Source: Ideonella margarita | GTDB lineage: Bacteria > Pseudomonadota > Gammaproteobacteria > Burkholderiales > Burkholderiaceae_C | DNA length: 64,000 nt | Direction of reading: 5' to 3' | NCBI RefSeq assembly: GCF_038066635.1 | Contig: NZ_JBBUTI010000014.1 | Span: forward strand, 1-64,000 | Shown here: positions 16,478 through 25,977 of the stretch, piece after piece | Position numbering within the stretch: the stretch's first letter is position 1 | Layout of the letters: each line of letters starts with the position of its first letter | The notes under the pieces: model-generated | Told to the model about the DNA's origin: nothing | What the model saw: only the letters and a program-made list of their open reading frames with translations | Database searches by the model: none | Translations under genes and position numbers: made by a program

Positions 16478-17512
16478 ATGCCCAGTTCGCAACGCTCCCG
16501 GGCCACCGGCCGTGTCACCCTGGCCGATGTGGCCCAGGCCGCCGGCGTCAGCCCCATCACGGCCTCGCGCGCGCTGCGTGGCACCCGCAGCGTCGACGAG
16601 GCCATGGCGCAACGCGTGCATGACGCCGCCCGACAGCTTGGTTACGTGCCTGACCCGGCGGCGCGCGCGCTGGCCTCAGCCCGCAGCCACCATGTGGCCG
16701 TGCTGATCCCGCTGCTGTCGAACAACCTGTTTGTTGATTTGCTGGAAGCCGCCCAACGCTGCCTGCAACCCGCCGGCTTCCAGATGCTGATTGGCGTGAC
16801 GCACTACCAACCGGCCGAAGAAGAAGCTCTGCTGCGCAGCTACCTGGCGCACCGGCCTGCCGGCCTGATGGTCACCGGCTTCGACCGCACGCCCGAAGCG
16901 CATCGCTTGATTGAAACCAGCGGCGTGCCCTGCATTCACCTGATGGAGCTGGGCGCGCCCGACCTGAACGATGAAGCACCGTACTCGGTGGGCCTGTCAC
17001 AGCGCGAAGCCGGCTATGCATTGACCCAGCACCTGCTGGCCCAGGGCCGCCGCCGGGTGGCGTTTGTCGGTGCGCAGCTCGACCCGCGTGTGCTGCAACG
17101 GCTCGACGGCTATCGGCAGGCTTTGGCGGAAGCCGGTCTGCATGATCCGGCCCTTGAATGCCTGAGCCCCCTGCCCTCGTCATTGGCGCTCGGCGACCAG
17201 TTGATGCAGCAGGTGCTGCAGGCCCACCCCGACGTGGACGCGCTGTTCTTCTGCAACGACGACCTGGCGCAAGGCGGCTTGCTGGCGGCGCTGCGGCTGG
17301 GCATTCCGGTGCCGCAGCGGCTCAGCGTGGCAGGCTTCAATGACCTGGCGGGCAGCGCGCAATGGGTGCCGCCGCTCACCACCGTGCGCACGCCCCGGGC
17401 GGCGATCGGCGAGCAGGCCGCGCAGATGCTGCTGCGCCTGATGCACGGCGAGCCTGTGCCCCGCCGGCAGGTGGATGTGGGCTTCGAGCTGATGGTGCGC
17501 GGCAGCAGCTGA
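16478..17512 (+). CDS. gntR: LacI-family transcriptional regulator (gluconate-type)
   Basis: Repressor of 344 aa. The N-terminal helix-turn-helix and hinge read VTLADVAQAAGVSPITASRALRG (about 13-35) and end in YVPDPAARALAS. The ligand-binding domain follows, with VLIPLLSNNLFVDLLEAAQ, the FFCNDDLAQGGLLAAL strand and VAGFNDLAGSAQWVPPLTTVRTP. It faces the gluconokinase-TRAP operon and has two matching palindromes in the shared 183-bp gap. It therefore probably represses both that operon and itself, with gluconate or 6-phosphogluconate as likely inducer (inference). Confidence 0.85.
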   Translation: MPSSQRSRATGRVTLADVAQAAGVSPITASRALRGTRSVDEAMAQRVHDAARQLGYVPDPAARALASARSHHVAVLIPLLSNNLFVDLLEAAQRCLQPAGFQMLIGVTHYQPAEEEALLRSYLAHRPAGLMVTGFDRTPEAHRLIETSGVPCIHLMELGAPDLNDEAPYSVGLSQREAGYALTQHLLAQGRRRVAFVGAQLDPRVLQRLDGYRQALAEAGLHDPALECLSPLPSSLALGDQLMQQVLQAHPDVDALFFCNDDLAQGGLLAALRLGIPVPQRLSVAGFNDLAGSAQWVPPLTTVRTPRAAIGEQAAQMLLRLMHGEPVPRRQVDVGFELMVRGSS

Positions 17513-17620
17513 AGCACTGACGGCGCTGACGGCGCTGACGGCCGCCTTAAATGCCGTCAAAAGCCATGGCTTTTCCAGCCAGTTGGCAGCGCCACTCGCT
17601 GCCACGATAGGAGTGCAGAC

Positions 17621-20086
17621 ATGGGCCCGAGGACAAGGGCTGCCCACAAGATCTCCGCTCAAGGAACAGACATGGCCAGATGGACACGTGCGCTGATGCG
17701 CCCCGGCACAAGATTGATGCGCCAGATGCGCATGCCGGCGAAGCTGAGCCTGCTGGGCCTGTTGCTGCTGCTGCCCTTGCTGCTGCTGATCATCCACAAC
17801 TCCAGCCGCGCCACCGACGAGCTGAAGCTGGTGCGTGAAGAGCTGGACGGTACCGCCGTCATCGAACAAATCGGGCAGCTGATCAACGAGACACAACGCC
17901 ACCGCACACTGCTGCACAGGCAGCTGAACGGCGACGCTACCGCCGCAGCCGCGTTGGCCGAAACCCGGGCCGCGCTGAAAACACACACCGAGACGATGGC
18001 GCCGGGCCCCCTGCTGGGCGACGACTGGGCGGCAGCTGCTTCAGCCAGCCTGGCACTGGCCGACGGCAAGCACGCCCAGCGGCGCGACCAGGCCTTCGAG
18101 GAGCAAACGGCGCAGATCGAGCGGCTGCGCGAGATCATCTTGCTGGTGGCCGAACGCAGCGGCTTGCTGCTGGACCCGGACGCCGACACCTACTTTCTGA
18201 TGGACCTGGCCGTGGAGCGCATGACGCCGTGGTCGGAAGCCCTGGGCCAGACCGTGGGTTACGGCAGCGCCTTGCTGGCCCGTGGCGATGCCAGCAGCGC
18301 CGAGCGTGCCAGCGTGCTGGGCCGCACCGAACAACTGGCCGTGAAGCTGCACGACATTGAGCTTCGCCTCGCTGCGCTGTCGCGCGCTGGTGTGGAAGCC
18401 CCTGCCGCCTGGACCACGGCGCGCGACAAGAGCAGCGCGTTCGCCCGCAAGGTGCGCGACACCTTCACCGCTGAAAGCCTGCAGGGCGAACCCGCCGAGC
18501 TGTTCAGTGCCGGTGACAGCGCGCTGGCGAGTGTGGTGGAACTGCACAGCGCGGTCTTGAAGGACCTAAACCAGCGCCTGCAGCTACGGGAAGCGCGGCT
18601 GCTGAAGACGCTGGCCATCGAGCTGCTGGTCTCCACGGGCGGCGTGATTGCCCTGCTCTACCTGGGCCTGGCCTTCTACCTGAGCTTCATGGGTGCGCTG
18701 CGTGCCCTGGCCAGCTGTGTCGAAGCCGTGGCCCAGGGCGACATGTCCCGCAAGATCGATATCCATGGCCGCGACGAGCTGGCCAGCATCGGCGGGCAGG
18801 TAGAGGCGATGAGCTCACGCCTCTCGGCCATGGTGGCCGAAATCCGCAGCAGCGCGGTGCGGGTGGGCCTGGCGGGCCAGCAGGTGGCGGGCAGCGGCGA
18901 AGCCCTGTCACAGCGCACCGAGGCCCAGGCGACCAGCGTGAAGCAGACCATCACCACGGTGGCGCACCTGAGTGAAGCCGTGGCCACCAACGCCAGCGCA
19001 GCTCAAGAGCTGGACGCCCTGACCCTGAAGCTGCGCAAGGAAGCGGAAGCCGGTGGTGCCGCCATGGACACCACGGTGAAGGCCATGGGCACGCTGGAGG
19101 ACAGCTCACGCCGCGTAGCCGAAATCATCGGCGTGATCGACGGCATTGCGTTCCAGACCAACATCCTCGCGTTGAACGCAGCCGTCGAAGCGGCCCGCGC
19201 TGGCGAGGCCGGCCGCGGCTTTGCCGTCGTGGCGTCCGAGGTTCGGCAACTGGCCCAGCGCAGCGCGTCGGCGGCGGCGGAAATCCGTCAGCTGATCGGC
19301 CAATCCACCGAGCAGGTCGGGCAGTCGGTCACCCGCATCCAGCAGGTTGGCCAGACCTTGGCCACCGTGGTGGCCGGCGTGCGCAATGTGTCCGAGCGCC
19401 TGCGCGGCATCGCGGCCGCCAGCGCCGAGCAGAGTGCAGGCCTGCACCAGGTCAGCCAAAGCGTGGCCAGCCTGGACGACATCACACGCCAGAACGCCCA
19501 GATGGTCGAGGAATCATCACACGCCTCCAGCGATCTGGTGGCCCGCGCCACCGTGCTGAGCGATGCCGTGGCGGCCATTCGCCTGCGCCAGGGCAGCGCG
19601 GACGAAGCCCGCGCGCTGGTGGACCGGGCCGTGGGTCTGGTGCGCAGCATGGGCCTGGCGGCGGCCTGCAACGAATTCCACAAGGCCGAGGCCGGTTTTG
19701 TCGACCGCGACCTGTATGTCTTCATCGTCGACCGCGAGGGCCGCTATCACACCCATGCCGCCAAACCGGCCATGGAAGGCAAGCGCGTGCATGAGGTACC
19801 GGGTATCGACGGCGACCGCTTCACCCGCGAGGCCTGGGCGGCCACGCAAGGCTCGCAGTGGGTGGAGTACGACATCGTCAACCCCGAAACCGGCGCGGTG
19901 CAACCCAAGGCCAGCTTCGTGCAGGCCCTGGATGAGCGCCTGCTGCTGGGCTGCGGCATCTACCGCCAGGCCGACCCGGCGGCGAGCCGCACCGGCCCTG
20001 CCAAGCTGGCGGCGACAGGGCCCTCGGCCCCGCGCCACTCAGGCTCCTCAGGCCTCGGCGGCAGCCGCGCCCTCGCCCGACTCTGA
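17621..20086 (+). CDS. Methyl-accepting chemotaxis protein with C-terminal Cache domain
   Basis: Chemoreceptor of 821 aa. It has a basic N-terminus, membrane segment 1 at about 42-60, a long periplasmic helical sensor to about 325, membrane segment 2 near 328-350, HAMP, then the signalling hairpin. Its tip, GVIDGIAFQTNILALNAAVEAARAGEAGRGFAVVASEVRQLA, starts near residue 503. After the signalling domain comes an extra region (about 665-790). This contains FHKAEAGFVDRDLYVFIVD, AAKPAMEGKRVHEVPGIDG and GCGIYR, which is a Cache_2-type fold placed in the cytoplasm. ATG 17621 follows an AGGAG site; ATG 17672 with AAGGA is a close alternative. Its 3' end overlaps the convergent RND gene by 39 bp. Confidence 0.85.
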   Translation: MGPRTRAAHKISAQGTDMARWTRALMRPGTRLMRQMRMPAKLSLLGLLLLLPLLLLIIHNSSRATDELKLVREELDGTAVIEQIGQLINETQRHRTLLHRQLNGDATAAAALAETRAALKTHTETMAPGPLLGDDWAAAASASLALADGKHAQRRDQAFEEQTAQIERLREIILLVAERSGLLLDPDADTYFLMDLAVERMTPWSEALGQTVGYGSALLARGDASSAERASVLGRTEQLAVKLHDIELRLAALSRAGVEAPAAWTTARDKSSAFARKVRDTFTAESLQGEPAELFSAGDSALASVVELHSAVLKDLNQRLQLREARLLKTLAIELLVSTGGVIALLYLGLAFYLSFMGALRALASCVEAVAQGDMSRKIDIHGRDELASIGGQVEAMSSRLSAMVAEIRSSAVRVGLAGQQVAGSGEALSQRTEAQATSVKQTITTVAHLSEAVATNASAAQELDALTLKLRKEAEAGGAAMDTTVKAMGTLEDSSRRVAEIIGVIDGIAFQTNILALNAAVEAARAGEAGRGFAVVASEVRQLAQRSASAAAEIRQLIGQSTEQVGQSVTRIQQVGQTLATVVAGVRNVSERLRGIAAASAEQSAGLHQVSQSVASLDDITRQNAQMVEESSHASSDLVARATVLSDAVAAIRLRQGSADEARALVDRAVGLVRSMGLAAACNEFHKAEAGFVDRDLYVFIVDREGRYHTHAAKPAMEGKRVHEVPGIDGDRFTREAWAATQGSQWVEYDIVNPETGAVQPKASFVQALDERLLLGCGIYRQADPAASRTGPAKLAATGPSAPRHSGSSGLGGSRALARL

Positions 20087-23000
20087 GGCCCGCAAGGCCG
20101 CAGCGCGCATCGCTGCGGGCCGCACCAGGTAGCTGTAGAGCACCGGCACCACGACCAGCGTCAGCAGCGTCGAGGTGATGACCCCGCCGATGATGGCGCG
20201 GCCCATCGGTGCCTGCAGTTCACCACCTTCGTCGAGCGCCAGGGCCAGCGGCAACATGCCGAAGACCATGGCGGACGTTGTCATGATGATCGGACGCATC
20301 CGGATCATGCCGGCCTCCAGCACCGCCTCGGCCACCGTCTTGCCAGCCTTCACCGCGTGGTTGGCGAAGTCGACCAGCAGAATCGCGTTCTTGGTGACCA
20401 GGCCCATCAGCATGATCAGGCCGATCATCGAGAACAGGTTGATGGTCGAGCCGAAGATCAGCAAGGCCAGCATCACGCCGATCAGCGACAGCGGCAGCGA
20501 AGCCATGATCGCAATCGGCTGCAGGAAGCTGCCGAACTGGCTGGCCAGCACGATGTAGATGAAGATCACCGCCAGACCCAGCGCCGCGAAGATGGCGCCG
20601 AAGATCTCGCCCTGCTCTTTCGCCTGGCCGCCCACGTCGAAGCGGTAGCCCTGCGGCAGCACCGTCGCCTTGACGATCTTCTGCACATCGCCGCTCACGT
20701 CACCCACAGCCCGGCCCGAGCTGGCGCTGACGCCCGCATAGATGGCCTGGCGACGCTCCAGGTTCTGGCGCTTGATGACCACCGGGTTCTCGACCGGCTC
20801 GATGGTGGCCACGCTCGAGAGCGCAATCGGCGTGCCGTCCTTGGCATACGCCACCGGCAGATCACGCAGTTGCTCCACCGTCTGGCGGGCCGATTTGGCC
20901 AGGCGCAGCTGCACCTCCACCTGCTGGCCGTCGGGCGTGGTCCAGTAGGTCGCCACATCACCGTTCACGTAGGTGCGCAGGGCCGAGGCCAGCGACTGGG
21001 TGTTCAGGCCCAACTCGCGTGCCGCATCCGGCTTCACCCGCACCGCGAAGGCCGGCACGCCTGGCTTGACCGAGGTTTCCATGTCGGTGATGCCCGGCAC
21101 CTTGGCGATCTTGGCGCTCAGGTCGTTCGTGATCTGGTCGAGCACGGTCGGATCAGGGCCCAGGATGGCGACGTTGATCGGGCGGTTCCAGCCCAGTGCA
21201 ATGTCGATGCCCGGCACGGCCGACAGCGCCTGGCGGATGCCGTCTTCAATCTCCTTCTGGCTGCGCTTGCGTTCCTTGCGCGGCTTCAGGCTCAGGCCGA
21301 TCTCGGCCGAGTTGCGGCCGTTTTCACCGCCCACCGTGGTGGTCATGGTTTCGACTTCCGGGAAGCCGGAGACGATGGCCTCGACCTGGCGGATCTTGGC
21401 GTCCGAGCGCTCCAGGCTGGAGCCCACGGGCAGCTTGATGTTGATCTGCGTGTAGCCCTGGTCGGTCTGCGGCATGGTTTCCGCGCCGATGATCGGGGCC
21501 AGCCCGATGGCCACGACAAAGCTCAGGGCCGCCATTGCAATCACGATGCCGCGGGGCGAGATGGTGCCCAGGCGCCAGCCGCGGGCCTGGCTCTTGTCGC
21601 GCTTGCCGTTCTCACCCAGCGGGCGGGCATACAGCGGCACCGGCAGGGCGAACAGGCGGTAGCGGCGGCCGCTGAAGGCCCACTTGATGACCCGCTCATA
21701 CACATCGTGCAGCACGTCCATGCCGTGGTCGACCAGCGCAATCAGATGGCGGATGACGGGCCAGCGGCGCACCGGGTCGTTCTCCGGGTCCTTCCAGATC
21801 GACGACAGCATCGGGTCGAGCGTGAACGACACGAACAAGCTGACCAGCACCGCCACCGTGACGGTGATGCCGAACGGGAAGAAGAACTTGCCGACGATGC
21901 CCTTCATGAAGGCCACCGGCACGAACACGGCGCAGATGGCGAAGGTCGTGGCCATCACGGCCAGGCCGATTTCGTCGGTACCCACCCGCGCCGCGGTGTG
22001 GTGGTCTTTGCCCATGGCCACGTGCCGCACGATGTTCTCGCGCACCACGATGGCGTCGTCGATCAGCAAGCCGATGCACAGCGACAGCGCCATCATCGTC
22101 ATGAAGTTCAGCGTGAAGCCGAACATCTGCACGGCGATGAAACTGGCGATCACCGAGATTGGCAAAGTCAGGCCGGTGATGACAGTCGAGCGCCAGCTGT
22201 GCAGGAACAGGAAGACGATTGCCACGGTCAGCAAGGCGCCTTCAAACAAGGTGCGCTTGACGCCGTCGAGCGACGACTTCACCCAGTCGCTGCTGGCCCA
22301 GACGATGCGCAGCTCGACGCCCGGCGGCAGGTTGGCCTTGAGGCTTTCTGCGGCTTCCTTGATGGCGTCGCCCGTCTTGACGATGTTGGCGTCCTGCTGC
22401 TTGAACACCTGGATGTTGATGGCCGGCTTGCCGTTGATGCGCGAGATGGAATCCGCCTCGCGGTCCGCTTCCACCAGCTCACCCAGGTCACCCAGCGTGA
22501 TCACGCCGTTGCCGTTGCGTGAGACCACGATGTTGCTGAACTCCTTCGGGTCACGCACGCGGCCTTCCACACGCACGATGGCGTCGGTGCTGCCACCACT
22601 GACCAGGCCCACGGGCTGGTCGGCGTTCGAGCGTTGCAGGGCCACGGCCACATCGGCAGGCGTCAGCCCGGCGGCGCGCAGGCGCTGCGGGTTCAGGTCA
22701 AACCGCACCTGGCGCACGTTCAAGCCACCAGACTGCACACGGGCCACGCCTTCGGCGCGCTCCAGGCGCTTGACCACCAGCTGGTCGGCGATCAGCGAAA
22801 GCTCACGCGCGCTGCGATCGGTGGCGATCAAGGCCAGCGAGACGGTGGGCTGCGCGTTGTCGTTGTCCCAGTGGCCGATGAACGGCTGCTTGGCGTCCTT
22901 GGGCAGACCGGCCTGAACGCCGGCCATCTTGTCGCGAACGTCCTGCGTGGCGATGGCCACATCGGCATCCAGGCTGAATTCAAGCGTGGTTTCGCTCCGG

Positions 23001-23260
23001 CCTTCCAGGCTGTTGGAGCGGATCATCTTGACGCCGGCAATGCCGTTCAGCGCCGATTCCACTGGCTTGGTGATTTCGGTTTCCACCGCGGCCGGCGAAG
23101 CACCGGGATAGGCGATGGAGACAAACACCACCGGCGCATTGACGTTGGGCATCTGCTCGACGCCCAGCCGGTTGTAGGAGAACAAACCCAGCACGCACAA
23201 CGCAACCATGACCATGGTGGCGAAGACGGGGTTGTTGATGGCGACACGAGTCATCCACAT
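20048..23260 (-). CDS. RND efflux transporter permease (AcrB/HAE1 family)
   Basis: Inner-membrane proton-driven pump of 1070 aa. It starts MTRVAINNPVFATMVMVALCVLGL (two codons inside the longest frame). It shows the RND duplication, with large periplasmic loops, the FNLFL-like LTLPISVIASFIAVQMFGFTLNFMTMMAL and the proton-relay aspartates in LCIGLLIDDAIVVREN. The C-terminal mirror half has NLFSMIGLIMLMGLVTKNAILLVDFAN. It follows the adaptor gene with a 36-bp gap and forms a two-gene pump operon without an outer-membrane channel gene. The cargo cannot be predicted. Its last codons overlap the MCP gene on the other strand. Confidence 0.9.
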   Translation of the reverse strand: MWMTRVAINNPVFATMVMVALCVLGLFSYNRLGVEQMPNVNAPVVFVSIAYPGASPAAVETEITKPVESALNGIAGVKMIRSNSLEGRSETTLEFSLDADVAIATQDVRDKMAGVQAGLPKDAKQPFIGHWDNDNAQPTVSLALIATDRSARELSLIADQLVVKRLERAEGVARVQSGGLNVRQVRFDLNPQRLRAAGLTPADVAVALQRSNADQPVGLVSGGSTDAIVRVEGRVRDPKEFSNIVVSRNGNGVITLGDLGELVEADREADSISRINGKPAINIQVFKQQDANIVKTGDAIKEAAESLKANLPPGVELRIVWASSDWVKSSLDGVKRTLFEGALLTVAIVFLFLHSWRSTVITGLTLPISVIASFIAVQMFGFTLNFMTMMALSLCIGLLIDDAIVVRENIVRHVAMGKDHHTAARVGTDEIGLAVMATTFAICAVFVPVAFMKGIVGKFFFPFGITVTVAVLVSLFVSFTLDPMLSSIWKDPENDPVRRWPVIRHLIALVDHGMDVLHDVYERVIKWAFSGRRYRLFALPVPLYARPLGENGKRDKSQARGWRLGTISPRGIVIAMAALSFVVAIGLAPIIGAETMPQTDQGYTQINIKLPVGSSLERSDAKIRQVEAIVSGFPEVETMTTTVGGENGRNSAEIGLSLKPRKERKRSQKEIEDGIRQALSAVPGIDIALGWNRPINVAILGPDPTVLDQITNDLSAKIAKVPGITDMETSVKPGVPAFAVRVKPDAARELGLNTQSLASALRTYVNGDVATYWTTPDGQQVEVQLRLAKSARQTVEQLRDLPVAYAKDGTPIALSSVATIEPVENPVVIKRQNLERRQAIYAGVSASSGRAVGDVSGDVQKIVKATVLPQGYRFDVGGQAKEQGEIFGAIFAALGLAVIFIYIVLASQFGSFLQPIAIMASLPLSLIGVMLALLIFGSTINLFSMIGLIMLMGLVTKNAILLVDFANHAVKAGKTVAEAVLEAGMIRMRPIIMTTSAMVFGMLPLALALDEGGELQAPMGRAIIGGVITSTLLTLVVVPVLYSYLVRPAAMRAAALRASESGEGAAAAEA

Positions 23261-23296
23261 GACATGGCCTTTCTGGCTGGCAGTGACGGGGATGAA

Positions 23297-24511
23297 TCAG
23301 GACGCCGAGGAGGCGGCCGGCGCGGAGGCCGAAGCCGCTGCGCTCGATGCAGGTGCTGATACCGATGCCGCAGGTGCGGCTGCACCAGTCAACTTCGCCT
23401 CGCCACCTTCACGCAGGTTCTCGAAGCGCATGGCCAGCACCATCACGTCGGGCTTCAAGCCCTCCAGCACTTCGGTCAGGCCCAGGCTGGCGTCACGCCG
23501 GCCGGTGGTCACGGTGCGGCGCAGCAGCTTGCCGCCCTCCACCGTCCATACGAATTGCTGACCGGATGCCGAGCCGATCGCCGCCGTGGGCACCGTCAGC
23601 TGCGCCGCGCCGTTGGCCAGGGCCACACGGGCGGTGGCGTACTGGCCGGCCCGCAGCTTCTCGCCCGGGTTCGGCACCTTCACCGCCACGCCGATGGAGC
23701 GCGTGCCGACGTCGGCCGCCGGGGCGATGCGCGACAGCACACCGCGGATCGGCTCAGACATGCCTTCCACCTTCATGGTGACCGGCATGCCCACGCTGAG
23801 CTGCGGCACCTCATGCGTGCCCACCGTGCCGGCCATTTCCAGCGAGGCCAGATCAACGATGGTCAGCACCTGCTGCTCGGCCGAGACCTTTTCGCCGGGC
23901 ACCACATGGCGCTTGGCCACGATGCCGGAAATCGGCGCCACCAGGGCCGCATCACGCAGGCCGATGCGCACCGTTTCGACCTGCGACAGCGCTGCCGCAT
24001 GCTGGGCCCGTGCGCTGTCGAGCGCGGCCTTGGAGGCATCCACCGCGCTGGGCGAGATGAACTGCTGATCGGCCAGGCGCAGGTTGTTCTGGTGGGTGCG
24101 ATCGGCCTGCGCCAACTGGGCGCGCGCCGATTCGGCCGTGGCCAGGCGCTCGTTGAGGCGCGCCGTCAGATCAGCCAGGTCCAGGGTGCCCAGGGCCTGC
24201 CCGGCACGCACACGACTACCTTCGGACACCTGAAGCTTCAGCAGGGTGCCGGCGGCCTTGGCACGGACGATGGCTGTGTCGGGCGCCACCAGCGGCCCTG
24301 AAAAATCGATGCTGTTGACCAAGGCCAGCAGCTGAGGCTTCGCCACTTCGTTGGCTGCGAAGGACATCACCGGCTCAGGCGGCTTGCCGTCAGCGGCCTT
24401 GTCCGCCCCCTTCTTGCCCACCCCCATCGCCACGGCAGCCCCCAGGGCCACCGCCACGACCGCTCCACCCACCATCCATTTACGCTTCTGCTGCATGCTG
24501 TGCCTGCTCAT
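23297..24511 (-). CDS. RND efflux periplasmic adaptor (membrane fusion protein)
   Basis: Adaptor of 404 aa linking the RND pump to an outer-membrane channel. It has an N-terminal membrane anchor (about 12-32) and a barrel-sandwich hybrid with AAGTLLKLQVSEGSRVRAGQALGTLD. A coiled-coil hairpin spans about 110-185, then the second lipoyl half ALVAPISGIVAKRHVVPGEKV and the beta-barrel with GTRSIGVAVKVPNPGEKLRAGQYATARV. The C-terminal about 40 residues are a low-complexity Ala/Ser tail. First gene of the pump operon. The 164 bp upstream, toward aroC, shows no gene. Confidence 0.88.
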   Translation of the reverse strand: MSRHSMQQKRKWMVGGAVVAVALGAAVAMGVGKKGADKAADGKPPEPVMSFAANEVAKPQLLALVNSIDFSGPLVAPDTAIVRAKAAGTLLKLQVSEGSRVRAGQALGTLDLADLTARLNERLATAESARAQLAQADRTHQNNLRLADQQFISPSAVDASKAALDSARAQHAAALSQVETVRIGLRDAALVAPISGIVAKRHVVPGEKVSAEQQVLTIVDLASLEMAGTVGTHEVPQLSVGMPVTMKVEGMSEPIRGVLSRIAPAADVGTRSIGVAVKVPNPGEKLRAGQYATARVALANGAAQLTVPTAAIGSASGQQFVWTVEGGKLLRRTVTTGRRDASLGLTEVLEGLKPDVMVLAMRFENLREGGEAKLTGAAAPAASVSAPASSAAASASAPAASSAS

Positions 24512-24675
24512 CCTTGTTTGTCGCTCTCTTGAAGCGAGGGGCAGTTTATGGGTGGATAGGCAGAATTCACCAGCAGCGCGACGAATTGCACGGAATCGCC
24601 GATGAGTTGCCGTCAGCAGCGACCAACGGCGGCGCAGGCCGCCAGCCCGTCAGCAAGCACGCTCCAGCCGCTTGT

Positions 24676-25776
24676 TCAAGCCACGGCGCCAGGGATGCGC
24701 GGCGTATCCACCTGCACATCGCCGCACTGGGCACGGTGACGCAGCACGTGGTCAATCAGCACCAGGGCCAGCATGGCCTCGGCGATCGGGGTGGCACGGA
24801 TGCCGACGCACGGGTCATGGCGTCCGAAAGTTTCAACGGTGGCCGGCTGACCCGCCAGGTCGATCGACTGCTTGGGGCTGCGGATCGAGCTGGTCGGCTT
24901 GATGGCGATGTTCACCGTGATGTCCTGGCCGGTGGAAATGCCACCCAGCACGCCACCGGCGTTGTTCGACAGGAAGCCCTGCGGCGTGAGTTCATCGCCG
25001 TGCTCGGTGCCTTTCTGGCGCACGGACTCGAAACCGGCGCCGATTTCCACGCCCTTGACTGCGTTGATGCCCATCATCGCGTAGGCAATGTCGGCGTCCA
25101 GCTTGTCGAACAGCGGCGCGCCCAGGCCCACCGGCACGCCCTTGGCCTCGACATACAGCCGGGCCCCCACCGAATCGCCCGCCTTGCGCAGCGCGTCCAT
25201 GTAGGCTTCCAGCTCGTCGGTCTTGCTGGCAGATGCCGCGAAGAACGGGTTCTGGCTGACCTGCGACCAGTCGTCACACGGGATGTCGATCTCGCCGATG
25301 GCCGTCATGCAGCCGCGGATCTCGATGCCGAACTGCGCCGCCAGCCACTTCCGGGCAACCGCGCCGGCGCCCACCATCGGCGCCGTCATGCGGGCCGAGC
25401 TGCGGCCGCCGCCACGCGGATCGCGAATGCCGTACTTCTGCAAGTAGGTGTAATCAGCGTGGCCGGGGCGGAAGGTCTGGGCGATGTTGCCGTAGTCCTT
25501 GCTGCGCTGGTCGGTGTTGCGGATCAGCAGGCAGATCGGCGTGCCGGTGGTCTTGCCCTCATAAACACCCGACAGGATTTCCACGGCGTCCGGCTCATTG
25601 CGCTGGGTGACGTGGCGCGACGTGCCCGGGCGGCGGCGGTCCAGCTCGGGCTGGATGTCAGCCTCGCTCAGCGCCAGGCCGGGTGGGCACCCGTCAATCA
25701 CGCAACCGATGGCCGGGCCGTGGCTTTCGCCGAAATTGGTGACGCGAAACAAGTCGCCGAGGGTGCTGCCGGACAT
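24676..25776 (-). CDS. aroC: Chorismate synthase
   Basis: Last step of the shikimate pathway: 5-enolpyruvylshikimate 3-phosphate to chorismate, using reduced FMN. 366 aa, full length. Signature sequences are visible: GESHGPAIGCVIDGCPPG, RRRPGTSRHVTQRNEPD, SKDYGNIAQTFRPGHADYTYLQKYG, DPRGGGRSSAR, GFLSNNAGGVLGGISTGQDI and GRHDPCVGIRATPIAEAM. The gene stands alone, divergent from the GGDEF-EAL gene with a 201-bp gap that shows no other feature. Confidence 0.96.
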   Translation of the reverse strand: MSGSTLGDLFRVTNFGESHGPAIGCVIDGCPPGLALSEADIQPELDRRRPGTSRHVTQRNEPDAVEILSGVYEGKTTGTPICLLIRNTDQRSKDYGNIAQTFRPGHADYTYLQKYGIRDPRGGGRSSARMTAPMVGAGAVARKWLAAQFGIEIRGCMTAIGEIDIPCDDWSQVSQNPFFAASASKTDELEAYMDALRKAGDSVGARLYVEAKGVPVGLGAPLFDKLDADIAYAMMGINAVKGVEIGAGFESVRQKGTEHGDELTPQGFLSNNAGGVLGGISTGQDITVNIAIKPTSSIRSPKQSIDLAGQPATVETFGRHDPCVGIRATPIAEAMLALVLIDHVLRHRAQCGDVQVDTPRIPGAVA

Positions 25777-25977
25777 GGAATGTGCGCGACCGGCCGGAAG
25801 CCGGGTTGCGAAGTCGGTTGATCAAGCTGCCCATTTTAGGCGGCTGGCCCGTGCATTCCGCACAACTGTGCCGTGAACGCCCCTCGCCTTCCGGCTTTGC
25901 ATTGGCGACAAACCTGTGACAGTGATCACATCGTCCATGGTGGCCCTGCAAGGCAGTGCCACTGGCAAGGCTGCTGA

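Noticed and set aside
17519..17574. TGACGGCGC tandem repeat and AAAAGCCATGGCTTTT palindrome after the LacI-family gene
   Set aside because: The stem is short with almost no loop, and the repeat has fewer than three units; could be a weak terminator but not convincing.
20357..22522. Open frame of about 720 codons opposite the RND pump
   Set aside because: Low-complexity His/Asp/Gln-rich translation, no domain.
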